Origin: an uncultured Porphyromonas sp.
Lineage (GTDB): Bacteria > Bacteroidota > Bacteroidia > Bacteroidales > Porphyromonadaceae
Assembly (NCBI GenBank): GCA_905372565.1
Contig: CAJPPK010000026.1
Coordinates: 1 to 23,842, forward strand
Direction of reading: 5' to 3'
Length of the DNA: 23,842 nt
Shown here: positions 1 through 7,249 of the stretch, in pieces
How the letters are laid out: the number at the start of each line of letters is the position of its first letter
How positions within the stretch are numbered: the first letter of the stretch is position 1
The notes under the pieces: model-generated
Database searches by the model: none
Told to the model about the DNA's origin: nothing
What the model saw: the letters and a program-made list of their open reading frames with translations, nothing else
Translations under genes and position numbers: made by a program

Positions 1-19
1 CTTTCCCTTCCCAATAACT

Positions 20-64
20 GCCCTGCCCGAAGGAGTCAATCGACTTCTTCGGGCAGGGCTTTTT
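20..64 (+). terminator. Strong intrinsic terminator of an upstream gene outside the window
   Basis: Two 18-nt arms (20-37 and 42-59) pair fully, with a single G-U wobble, around a 4-nt AATC loop, and a TTTTT run follows at 60-64. The T-run is only on the plus-strand 3' side, so it should end a plus-strand transcript that starts before the window. Confidence 0.9.
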
Positions 65-671
65 ATGCTAGGAGATCGGGGCGGGTGGGGCGTGGTGTGT
101 GAAGTGGGGTCTTGGCTCTTACTGAGCTTTACCGTGTGTAGAGAGGCGATCTCTGTATTTGAGGGATGCTGGGGCATGATTAGTAGAAGAGGCAGGTTAG
201 TATCGGATTGATCTTAGCCTTGGGTTCCTATTCGTCGTGATGCTTTGTTGCTATCGTCGGGCGAGTTGGTACCTATGGAATGGGTTAAAAGCAACGTTGG
301 AATTCTTCGGAAGCAACGTTGCTTTCGCTCCTTCCCAACGTTGCTTTTCGTTCATCGGGACTTTTGCGTCACTTGCTTCAGGTCTTTTGTGTGCTCTGGC
401 TTACCCTTATGATGGTTTTCGGGTCAGAGGGATTAAATGAGCAGATTGCTTCTATTCCTATAGAACTGCTATCTCATAGGGGATCCGTTTTCTATAAGCT
501 CATCGGGTGAATCCAAGCGTATTAAGCGTCCCAATCGTAGTAAGGAGGAAAAACTTTGTATGGATACTGAGGGTTAACAAAAAAAGACAGTTTTCTCCAT
601 CTAGCAGATCCTATTGACTCGACTCTCGGTAGGGCTCTGGGGAATATTATAATCAACAGGAATCAGAACAT
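65..671. other. About 600-bp gene-free region upstream of the hydrolase gene
   Basis: No convincing protein gene is visible. The open frames here (237-440 and 319-510) lack a domain-like composition and overlap the palindrome array at 287-356. The only other signals are a Shine-Dalgarno-like AAGGAGG at 542-548 before a five-codon ORF (560-577), and a TATTATAAT string at 645-653 close to the hydrolase start. No clear TAnnTTTG promoter was found. The region may be decayed DNA or carry an untranslated RNA. Confidence 0.5.
287..356. repeat. Array A: three AACGTT-centred palindromes at 22-bp period
   Basis: The units GCAACGTTGG (291), GCAACGTTGC (313) and CCAACGTTGC (335) start exactly 22 bp apart, separated by 12-nt spacers of unrelated sequence. 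The outer units lie in 14-bp arms (287-300 and 335-348) that are exact reverse complements. The middle unit is itself a perfect 14-bp palindrome (311-324), so the whole array has dyad symmetry centred at 317/318. Function is unknown: protein-binding array or structured RNA are both possible. Two similarly phased arrays with a different core occur at 11300 and 17987. Confidence 0.85.
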
Positions 672-1508
672 ATGGCGAATACGGATTATTCTCACGCTAC
701 GACCCTGCTACTACAAGTGGGTAATGAACGAGTCGCATACCGAGAGCTGGGGGATACCAAGAACCCTCCACTGCTTTACCTTAACCATCTAGCTGCGACA
801 TTAGATAACTGTGATCCTGCTGTCATGAATGGGTTGGTAGCGCATTTTCATGTGATCGCCATAGATTATTTGGGGGTCGGCAAATCAGCTGGTCAAGCCC
901 GCCTTTCGATAGAGGAGACCGCTGACGATGTCATTCATTTTGCACGAGCCTATGGACTTAAGAAGATCCTCCTGCTGGGTTTGTCCTTCGGAGGGTTTGT
1001 TGCACAGCAAGTCTTGCTCCGAGCTCCAGAACTAACAGAGAAGGCGATTCTTGCCGGTACAGGTGGAGCAGGTGGTGTAGGTATAAGTCATGTGGCTAGG
1101 ATCACCTATTGGGATATGCTCCGTGCTGCTGTCACATTCAGAGACCCGAAGTACTATCTCTTCTTCCCCATGACAGCTCAAGACAATCAGGCTGCTAAGG
1201 AATTCCTAAAGCGTATCAAGCGTGAGGGAGACAGGGATGATAAGATCAAGCTCTCCTCTTTTCGCCGACAGCTCAAAGCTATCAGTGCATGGGCTAAACG
1301 AGAGAAGGATCATCTATCGAGTATCAGAATCCCTGTATGGGTCGTCAATGGAGACCAAGACAGAATGGTTCCCACAGTTAATTCGTACGATCTAGCAGAT
1401 AGACTGCCCCATGCAGATCTGACGATCTATCCGGCCTCGGGGCATGGTAGCATCTTTCAGCACCATGAGGATTTTGTCTCCCAGGCAATAACTTTTCTCA
1501 AACAATAA
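672..1508 (+). CDS. Alpha/beta-fold hydrolase
   Basis: This 278-residue protein has the length and motif order of a single-domain alpha/beta hydrolase. The nucleophile elbow GLSFGG places the catalytic serine at residue 105. NGDQDRMVP near 227-234 gives the acid (probably Asp230), and GHGS supplies the histidine at 258. The oxyanion-hole region is LYLNHLAAT near 35-43. No signal peptide is visible, so it should be cytoplasmic. The substrate cannot be read from the sequence. The next gene, a quinone-oxidoreductase-type MDR enzyme, begins 4 bp after the stop, so the two probably formed one transcript. That suggests a small detoxification or carbonyl/ester metabolism unit, which is inference. 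The start is an ATG at 672; no strong ribosome site is seen. Confidence 0.9.
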   Translation: MANTDYSHATTLLLQVGNERVAYRELGDTKNPPLLYLNHLAATLDNCDPAVMNGLVAHFHVIAIDYLGVGKSAGQARLSIEETADDVIHFARAYGLKKILLLGLSFGGFVAQQVLLRAPELTEKAILAGTGGAGGVGISHVARITYWDMLRAAVTFRDPKYYLFFPMTAQDNQAAKEFLKRIKREGDRDDKIKLSSFRRQLKAISAWAKREKDHLSSIRIPVWVVNGDQDRMVPTVNSYDLADRLPHADLTIYPASGHGSIFQHHEDFVSQAITFLKQ

Positions 1509-1512
1509 GCAT

Positions 1513-2510
1513 ATGAAAGCAATACAGATAGACGGATATAAGCAAGGAGAAGTACAGGTCGCCTTACGTGAGATAGAGCTGCCTCATGTAGGTGCTCGTG
1601 ATCTTCTAGTGAGAGTGAAGGCTGCTGTCAACCCACTGGATCTGCTCATAGCGCACGGAGATGTGAAGTTAGTCGTACCCTATCGTTTCCCATTGACTCT
1701 GGGGAATGAAATGGCAGGCGTGGTCGAGCAAGTCGGTGCCGAGGTCAGCGACTTTAAGGTAGGCGATCGGGTCTTTGCACGACTTCCTATTGATCGTATC
1801 GGGCATTTGCTGAGTACGTTGCCGTCGATGCTTCTGCTGTGGCTAGGATCCCTGATTACCTCTCAGACGTGGAGGCTGCAGTGGTTGCGCTTACGGCATT
1901 GACAGCAGAGCAGGCTCTTGATCTCCTGAAGCTAAAGTCTGGCAGTAGTCTATTTATTTCTGGCGGATCAGGTAGTTTTGGTATGATGGCTATCCCATTG
2001 GCTGCTGCTCGTGGTCTGAAGGTTATCACTAGTGGTGGGGCTCAAGCCAAGGAGCGCACGATGCGACTTGGGGCTAGTCAATATTTCGATTACAAGACGG
2101 AGGACTACACCACCTCTCTGAAGGATATTGATGGAGCGATTGATTCTCTAGGAGACAAAGAGCTACCACGTCTCTTCTCCATCCTTCGGCAGGGAGCTAC
2201 ATTGGTCTCGCTGCGAGGGATGCCTACGGCTCGTTTTGCCAAGTCATTTGGTTTACCTCTCTGGAAGCAGTGGCTGTTTAAGCTGGCCGGACTGAAGAAT
2301 GAAAGGCTAGCGAAGAAGCGAGACCAGCAGTACCACTTTATCTTCGTGACGGCTGATGGCAGTCAGCTACAGAGAGCAGCATCTATTCTCGAGGCTCAAG
2401 AGATACGCCCCGAAATCGGCAGTGTCTATACGTTAGAGCAGGCTGGCGAAGCCTTGCGAGAAGTCGCTTCACCTCGCTCGCCGGGTAAGGTCATTATCCA
2501 ACTTGGATAA
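1513..2510 (+). pseudogene. NADP-dependent quinone oxidoreductase-like MDR protein, frameshifted
   Basis: The reading frame from 1513 encodes a GroES-like N-terminal part with VNPLDLLIAHGD, LGNEMAGVVEQVG and VGDRVFARLP, and makes sense up to residue 97. It then runs out of frame to a stop at 1902. The missing part continues in another frame from about 1804 with AFAEYVAVDASAVARIPDY, then a Rossmann domain with GGSGSFG and the usual ending LREVASPRSPGKVIIQLG. One missing G in the GGG run at 1801-1803 explains the break; restoring it gives about 332 residues, normal for this family. No zinc-ligand pattern is seen. It sits 4 bp after the hydrolase. This could be a true lesion, a phase-variable site, or a sequencing error. 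Confidence 0.85.
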
Positions 2511-2638
2511 TGCTACCCTTACGCTCCTTGGCTAGTCGTGTGAGGTCTATTCGTTGACAATGGGGGAGGCTCCGTCCTTCCTTTTCCCTTATGCTCGATT
2601 TGGGGAGACTGAGGAGATGAATAATAGCTATGTCTTCT

Positions 2639-2672
2639 CCTTGTATAGGGTAGATATAGTATCTAGACAAGG
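2639..2672. repeat. Bulged inverted repeat upstream of the rhuM-like promoter
   Basis: CCTTGT (2639-2644) pairs with ACAAGG (2667-2672), and inside it TAGATA (2651-2656) pairs with TATCTA (2660-2665) around a TAG loop. The two stems are separated by a 6-nt bulge on one side and 1 nt on the other. It lies about 40 bp before the putative -7 box at 2710. It could be an operator or chance; the evidence is structural only. Confidence 0.35.
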
Positions 2673-2709
2673 TGATAGTAGTCTGCTTCTCTAATACTAA
2701 TATCTGCTG

Positions 2710-2717
2710 TAACTTTG
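2710..2717 (+). promoter_or_regulatory. Bacteroidota -7 element (TAACTTTG) for the rhuM-like gene
   Basis: TAACTTTG matches the TAnnTTTG consensus used by the main sigma factor of Bacteroidota. It lies 27 bp before the ATG at 2745, leaving a short leader of about 20 nt. No good TTTG -33 element is seen at the expected spacing. The same octamer precedes ftsK (3970) and the lolA-like gene (6564), which strengthens the reading. Confidence 0.6.
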
Positions 2718-2744
2718 CGTCATAGATCATACAAACTTCAGATT

Positions 2745-3737
2745 ATGGCTACACAATCTTCTCTTGGAGATAGTCTCCTGCTCTATCAGTCAGAGGATGG
2801 CAGGATCAAGATTGATGTTCGCATGGACGGTGACACCGTATGGCTCTCGCTTGACCAGATGGCAATGCTTTTTGGGAAGGCGAAGGCTACCATCAACTAT
2901 CATGTCCTTAATATCTATACTGAAGGAGAGCTTCCTGAGGCGACTACAAAGAAGAAAATCGAAAATCTCGATTTTTCTACCAAGCCTACGAACTTCTACA
3001 ATCTTGATGTCATCATCTCCGTAGGCTATCGGGTGAAGTCCGAGCAGGGTACTAGGTTTCGCCAGTGGGCGACACAGCGCCTAAGGGAATACCTTATTAA
3101 GGGCTTTATCTTAGATGATGAAAGACTAAAGTCGGGCTCCTCCTACAACTACTTCAAGGAGCTCCTTGAGCGCATCCGTGAGATACGTCTCTCCGAACGA
3201 ATCTTCTATCAACAGATTCAGGATATTTATGCTACAAGCATTGACTACGATCCGAAGAGTGAGGCGACACAGACTTTCTATAAGGAGGTGCAGAATAAGC
3301 TTCTCTTTGCGGTCAGTGGTCAGACGGCAGCCGAACTAGTCTACTACCGAGCTAATGCTTCACTCCCGATGATGGGATTGACTACGACGAAGGTGCCTGG
3401 GAAGGTACGGAAGGCTGATGTGACGACAGGGAAGAACTATCTCACTGAAGAGGAACTCCAAGCGCTGAAGTTTATCGTCGAGCAATACCTAGCCTTTGCC
3501 GAAGCTCAAGCTCATGCTCAGCGACCGATGTATATGAAGGACTGGATCAATCGCCTTGGGCTTATCCTCACGATGAATGAGTACACCATCCTAGATCACC
3601 CAGGTAAAATCCACCATGAGCTTGCTGTTCATCCGGCTGAAGGGCAGTATGCTCTTTACTGTGAGCACGAGCGTGAGAAACAGCATCTCGAGAGCATCCG
3701 TGAGCTTGATCGAGATCTCAAGGCGTTGAAGAGGTAG
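2745..3737 (+). CDS. RhuM-family virulence-associated protein
   Basis: This 330-residue protein has the RhuM-family layout. A short N-terminal beta region is followed by the helix-turn-helix-like stretch TVWLSLDQMAMLFGKAKATI (31-50), and then by the hallmark segment from FYNLDVIISVGYRVKSEQGT through FRQWATQRLREYL (84-117). The C-terminal part is helical and charged. The family was named from a Salmonella pathogenicity island; its biochemical role is not established, and copies are common in mobile or accessory DNA. I chose the ATG at 2745 because the longer TTG start at 2715 would fall inside the -7 promoter box. It stands alone here, with no adjacent restriction or toxin partner, between a broken gene and ftsK, which suggests a solitary acquired gene. 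Confidence 0.85.
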   Translation: MATQSSLGDSLLLYQSEDGRIKIDVRMDGDTVWLSLDQMAMLFGKAKATINYHVLNIYTEGELPEATTKKKIENLDFSTKPTNFYNLDVIISVGYRVKSEQGTRFRQWATQRLREYLIKGFILDDERLKSGSSYNYFKELLERIREIRLSERIFYQQIQDIYATSIDYDPKSEATQTFYKEVQNKLLFAVSGQTAAELVYYRANASLPMMGLTTTKVPGKVRKADVTTGKNYLTEEELQALKFIVEQYLAFAEAQAHAQRPMYMKDWINRLGLILTMNEYTILDHPGKIHHELAVHPAEGQYALYCEHEREKQHLESIRELDRDLKALKR

Positions 3738-3761
3738 ACTTTGCTCTTAGATCCAGAAGCT

Positions 3762-3801
3762 CCGATGTCCCCATTTACTTAATGGTAGATGGGGACATCG
3801 G
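3762..3801. terminator. Perfect 13-bp hairpin after the rhuM-like gene
   Basis: The arms 3762-3774 and 3789-3801 are perfectly complementary (CCGATGTCCCCAT and its reverse complement) with a 14-nt loop. No T-run follows on either strand, so it is at best an atypical terminator. It starts 24 bp after the rhuM-like stop codon, which is the position a terminator would take. Confidence 0.5.
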
Positions 3802-3870
3802 CATAAGGATAAGTAGGCTTTGATAGAGTAGGGAGTGATGGCTTTTCCGGATGGATTGAGAAGGGGCTGT

Positions 3871-3899
3871 AGGATATCTAGCATATATGCTCTATAGAG
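3871..3899. promoter_or_regulatory. Cluster of three short palindromes upstream of ftsK
   Basis: GATATC (3873-3878), AGCATATATGCT (3880-3891) and CTCTATAGAG (3890-3899) are perfect palindromes whose centres lie 9 to 10 bp apart, about one helical turn. They sit about 70-100 bp upstream of the ftsK -7 box. Such packing could be a regulator-binding region; no regulator is recognised. Confidence 0.3.
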
Positions 3900-3969
3900 G
3901 GATGATAGAAGGCTCTCCTATGGACTTGCTGGAGAGGGTGCTAATAAAATGAAATTGGTGTTCTTTCGT

Positions 3970-3977
3970 TAACTTTG
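3970..3977 (+). promoter_or_regulatory. Bacteroidota -7 element (TAACTTTG) for ftsK
   Basis: TAACTTTG fits the TAnnTTTG consensus and lies 39 bp before the ftsK ATG. The inferred leader of about 30-35 nt carries AGGAG at 4003-4007, nine bases before the start. A TTG lies at 3955-3957, but that spacing is too short for a canonical -33 box. Confidence 0.6.
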
Positions 3978-4016
3978 TAGACTAAATCATATCGTCATCT
4001 TTAGGAGTGCAGTTTC

Positions 4017-6539
4017 ATGGGGAAAACCTCAACCAAATCCCAGCCTAAGCGGTCTGAAAGCTCCCCTCGGAAGGGAAAGCGTCAGCGAGGCTTTTTGGCT
4101 CTAGAGTATCAAGCTATTATAGATAAGTTAGGCGGTGGTGGCCTTGGTCGTCGCTTCTCGCTGGCGATTCTTCTAGTACTGGTACTTCTGCTGATCTGTG
4201 CTCTGATTTCGGTCATTAGCTTTCTCTTCTCGGGAGGAAGTGACCAGAGCCTTATCGCTCCAGATGTTCACTTGACTCCTGAAGAGCTACAGAAGGTATC
4301 GACGAAGAACGTACTGGGGATCCCTGGGGCACGTCTGGCTGATTATATCTTCAATGGTCTCTTTGGCTGGGGAGGTGTTTTCCTCCTCATGTTCCTAGCG
4401 TTCTTGATTTACCGGATGCGCTTCTATCCTGAGCGCACCCCTTTGATCGACTACCTGATCCGCTTCATCCGTGATAGCTTTTTGACGATTTGGACGGCTA
4501 CTACGGCTGCCGCACTCCAAGCGCTCTTCCCCTCAGATAGCTTCCTGCTATGGGGCGGAGAGCGAGGAGCCTACCTCTATAGCTATATCCAGATGCGAGT
4601 CGGATCGACGGGCTTACTCTTAGTGCTCGTGGGGAGCCTTGCAGTCTTCTTGGTGCTCTTTAGTACGCGTTTTCTACGCTTCCTAGAGGAGCCACCGAGT
4701 CTGCCCCATCCGAAGGTGCCTAAGCCTCGCTTGGGGAGCTTCTTCTCACGCCTCTTCTCCAAGAAATCAAACGATGAGAAAGCTCCTGAGGCGGAGGAAG
4801 AGAATGATGAGCAGGGACTAGTCCAGGATGAAGATGCTTGGCGAGATGAACCTCCTGCCTATGCCTCTTCGGAGCCAGCGTTTTCCCCTAAGGAAGAGTC
4901 CGTGGCTGTCCAGAGCCCGCTTCAGCCCACTCCTCCCACAACATCTGCCACGGGTACAGAGATGATCATCGAGGAGGCTCCGAAGGATGACTTAGTCGAG
5001 GATGAAGGGGGAGGGCATGAGCCCCTTGCCCCTGGGATCCTGCTGGCACACTACCAGAAGCCTACGACAGACCTTCTCCGAGACTATGAGCTGGGAGGCT
5101 CGCAGATTGACATCGAGGAGATCGAGTACAATAAACAGAAGATCATCGATACGCTGGCGAGCTTCAAGATGCACGTCACGCCCCATAAGGCGACTGTTGG
5201 ACCTACGGTGACTCTCTACGAAGTGATCCCTGACTCGGGTATCAAGGTCTCCCGTATCAAGACGATGGAGGATGACATCGCTATGAGTCTCAAGAGTGAG
5301 GGAGTGCGTATCATCGCTCCTATGCCTGGGCAAGGGACGATCGGTATCGAGGTGCCTAATTCATCACCTCAGACGGTGTCGATGCGTAGTATCTTGGCTT
5401 CACGTAAGTACAAGGAACAGCTGGAGAAGATGGAGCTCCCGATCGGTATAGGTAAGACGATCACCAATGAACCCTTTATCTTTGACCTAGCGAAGATGCC
5501 TCATCTTCTCGTCGCAGGTGCGACAGGGCAGGGGAAGAGTGTCGGGCTCAATGCCTTGATCACCTCTCTCCTTTATAGCAAGCGCCCCGAGGAGCTGAAA
5601 TTCGTCATGGTCGACCCGAAGATGCTGGAGTTTGCGGTTTATGAGGAGATCGAGCGCCACTTCTTGGCGAAGCTCCCCGATGCAGATCGGGCGATTATCA
5701 CCGATATGTCGAAGGTCGTGGCTACGCTGAATTCGCTGTGCGTGGAGATGGATAATCGCTACCGCCTCCTGCAGGGTGCTGGTCGTACTGTTCGTAATAT
5801 CCGAGAGTACAATGAGCAGGTTCGCTCAGGAGAGCTCCGCCGTATCGATGGACACGAATTGCTCCCCTATATCGTTCTTATTGTGGATGAGTTCGCTGAC
5901 CTGATGATGACGGTCGGCAAGGAAGTCGAGCAACCGATCGCTCGCTTGGCTCAGAAGGCCCGTGCGGCAGGTATTCACATGGTCATCGCCACGCAGCGTC
6001 CTTCGACGGATGTGATCACGGGGCTTATCAAGGCGAACTTCCCAGCACGTATTGCCTTCAAGGTATTCTCCATGGTCGACTCACGTACAGTGCTTGATTC
6101 CCCTGGAGCAAATCAGCTCATCGGGCGAGGAGATATGCTCTTCTACCAAGGGAAGGATATGATTCGTGTGCAGTGTGCCTTCATGGACAGCCCCGAGACC
6201 GAGGCGATCGTGGAGCATATCTCTCAGCAGGAGAGTACGGGGGCAGCCTATGAGCTCCCCGAGTACATCCCCGAGGGAGAGGATACAGGGACGAAGACAT
6301 TCAGCGCCTCCGAGAAGGATAGTCTCTTCGATGAAGTCGCCCGCATGGTCGTGCAGACCCAGGTGGGATCTACGTCAAACATCCAGCGTAAGTTTAATAT
6401 CGGCTACAACCGTGCAGGCCGTCTGATGGATCAGCTCGAAGGGGCTGGTATCGTCGGTCCTCAGGAGGGAAGTAAGCCCCGTGAGGTCTATATCAAGGAT
6501 CAGATGAGCCTCGATCAACTCCTCCAGCAGTTAGGCTAG
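4017..6539 (+). CDS. ftsK: DNA translocase FtsK
   Basis: FtsK is the septum-anchored, hexameric DNA pump that clears the chromosome terminus and helps resolve dimers at division. This 840-residue protein has an N-terminal membrane domain with about four hydrophobic segments (roughly residues 46-71, 110-133, 150-170 and 195-217). An acidic/proline-rich linker (about 240-345) follows, and then the RecA-like motor. The Walker A motif GATGQGKS is at 501-508 and the Walker B end is DEFAD at 624-628. IATQRPSTDVITG is the usual following motif. The last 70 residues (from about 766, with STSNIQRKFNIGYNRAGRLM) form the winged-helix gamma domain that reads chromosome polarity sequences. It has a good ribosome site (AGGAG) and heads a packed plus-strand run; the lolA-like gene follows 37 bp later, as is common in Bacteroidales. 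Confidence 0.97.
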   Translation: MGKTSTKSQPKRSESSPRKGKRQRGFLALEYQAIIDKLGGGGLGRRFSLAILLVLVLLLICALISVISFLFSGGSDQSLIAPDVHLTPEELQKVSTKNVLGIPGARLADYIFNGLFGWGGVFLLMFLAFLIYRMRFYPERTPLIDYLIRFIRDSFLTIWTATTAAALQALFPSDSFLLWGGERGAYLYSYIQMRVGSTGLLLVLVGSLAVFLVLFSTRFLRFLEEPPSLPHPKVPKPRLGSFFSRLFSKKSNDEKAPEAEEENDEQGLVQDEDAWRDEPPAYASSEPAFSPKEESVAVQSPLQPTPPTTSATGTEMIIEEAPKDDLVEDEGGGHEPLAPGILLAHYQKPTTDLLRDYELGGSQIDIEEIEYNKQKIIDTLASFKMHVTPHKATVGPTVTLYEVIPDSGIKVSRIKTMEDDIAMSLKSEGVRIIAPMPGQGTIGIEVPNSSPQTVSMRSILASRKYKEQLEKMELPIGIGKTITNEPFIFDLAKMPHLLVAGATGQGKSVGLNALITSLLYSKRPEELKFVMVDPKMLEFAVYEEIERHFLAKLPDADRAIITDMSKVVATLNSLCVEMDNRYRLLQGAGRTVRNIREYNEQVRSGELRRIDGHELLPYIVLIVDEFADLMMTVGKEVEQPIARLAQKARAAGIHMVIATQRPSTDVITGLIKANFPARIAFKVFSMVDSRTVLDSPGANQLIGRGDMLFYQGKDMIRVQCAFMDSPETEAIVEHISQQESTGAAYELPEYIPEGEDTGTKTFSASEKDSLFDEVARMVVQTQVGSTSNIQRKFNIGYNRAGRLMDQLEGAGIVGPQEGSKPREVYIKDQMSLDQLLQQLG

Positions 6540-6563
6540 CAGTGCCTTTCGCTGGAGAACTAC

Positions 6564-6571
6564 TAACTTTG
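6564..6571 (+). promoter_or_regulatory. Possible -7 element (TAACTTTG) right before the lolA-like gene
   Basis: TAACTTTG sits between ftsK and the lolA-like gene and ends only 5 bp before its ATG (6577). If active, transcription would start at or within the first codons, giving a leaderless message or favouring the ATG at 6583. Confidence 0.45.
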
Positions 6572-6576
6572 CTTTT

Positions 6577-7227
6577 ATGAATATGCGATGCTTCCTATAT
6601 AGTGCGCTCGTCGTACTACTCTCCTTTACGGGGATACAAGCACAGACAGCTACCTCTCAACCCACGCCCTCCTCACTCCTAGAGCGAGCAGAGCGTGCCC
6701 TCTATCGCAGTGATGCTACGATGCTCGACTTTACGACCCAGCTGAAGGATAAGGCTGGACGTATCCAGTCTGGTATCTCGGGTAAGATGTATCTACAGGG
6801 AGATGCTTTCCGCCTAGAGTATGGGACGATCACTGCGGTCTATACTACGGGTACACTGACCTACTATGACAGTGCCGAGCAGACGCTGACGATCTCGACC
6901 CCCTCTGCCGAAGAGCTCCTACAGATCAATCCTCTTTACTTCCTTCGTTCACGAGCTAAGGGCTATCAGAGTAGTCTGCGTCGATCCACTCCACAGCATG
7001 CTACTGTACTCTTCACACCAATGAACACTAAGGGGAGTATCACGAATATCATCGCAGTCTTCCAGCAGTCGAATGGGCTCCCCTCCCAGCTAGTCTTCCT
7101 GGCTAAGGATAAGAGTCAGCTCACGGCGAAGATTGGTCGTGTCACGTATCGTGCGACCTATCCGTCTAGCTTCTTCCAGCTAGAAGCTAAAGACTATCCC
7201 GGCTGTGAAGTCGTGGATTTACGCTAA
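6577..7227 (+). CDS. LolA-like outer-membrane lipoprotein carrier protein
   Basis: This 216-residue protein begins with a Sec signal peptide (hydrophobic core about 6-20, likely cut after IQA near residue 22). The mature part is a LolA-type beta-sheet domain: ERAERAL, then repeated strands such as KMYLQGDAFRLEYGTITAVYT and TLTYYDSAEQTLTIS. LolA carries lipoproteins across the periplasm from the inner-membrane release complex to the outer membrane. Family assignment rests on fold-like pattern and on its place directly after ftsK, which is the usual order in Bacteroidales. Start choice is between ATG 6577 and ATG 6583 (two codons later). Its 3' end lies 22 bp before the ATG of the MlaE-like permease, so the genes are probably cotranscribed. 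Confidence 0.82.
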   Translation: MNMRCFLYSALVVLLSFTGIQAQTATSQPTPSSLLERAERALYRSDATMLDFTTQLKDKAGRIQSGISGKMYLQGDAFRLEYGTITAVYTTGTLTYYDSAEQTLTISTPSAEELLQINPLYFLRSRAKGYQSSLRRSTPQHATVLFTPMNTKGSITNIIAVFQQSNGLPSQLVFLAKDKSQLTAKIGRVTYRATYPSSFFQLEAKDYPGCEVVDLR

Positions 7228-7249
7228 GCTCTCTCAGTCATTACCCTAC

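Noticed and set aside
237..510. Two overlapping short plus-strand frames in the gene-free region
   Set aside because: Both run through palindrome array A, lack ribosome sites and have composition unlike proteins of this genome.
614..653. Sigma-70-like promoter TTGACT ... TATAAT before the hydrolase
   Set aside because: The spacing is 28 bp, too long for a classical promoter, and this phylum uses a different consensus.
2494..2730. 78-codon minus-strand frame between the broken oxidoreductase and the rhuM-like gene
   Set aside because: It overlaps the oxidoreductase 3' end and the rhuM promoter box, has no recognisable motif, and has no promoter or ribosome site of its own. Probably chance.
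7205..7249. GTG start for the MlaE-like permease overlapping the lolA-like gene
   Set aside because: The ATG at 7250 gives the family-typical N-terminus and avoids a 23-bp overlap.
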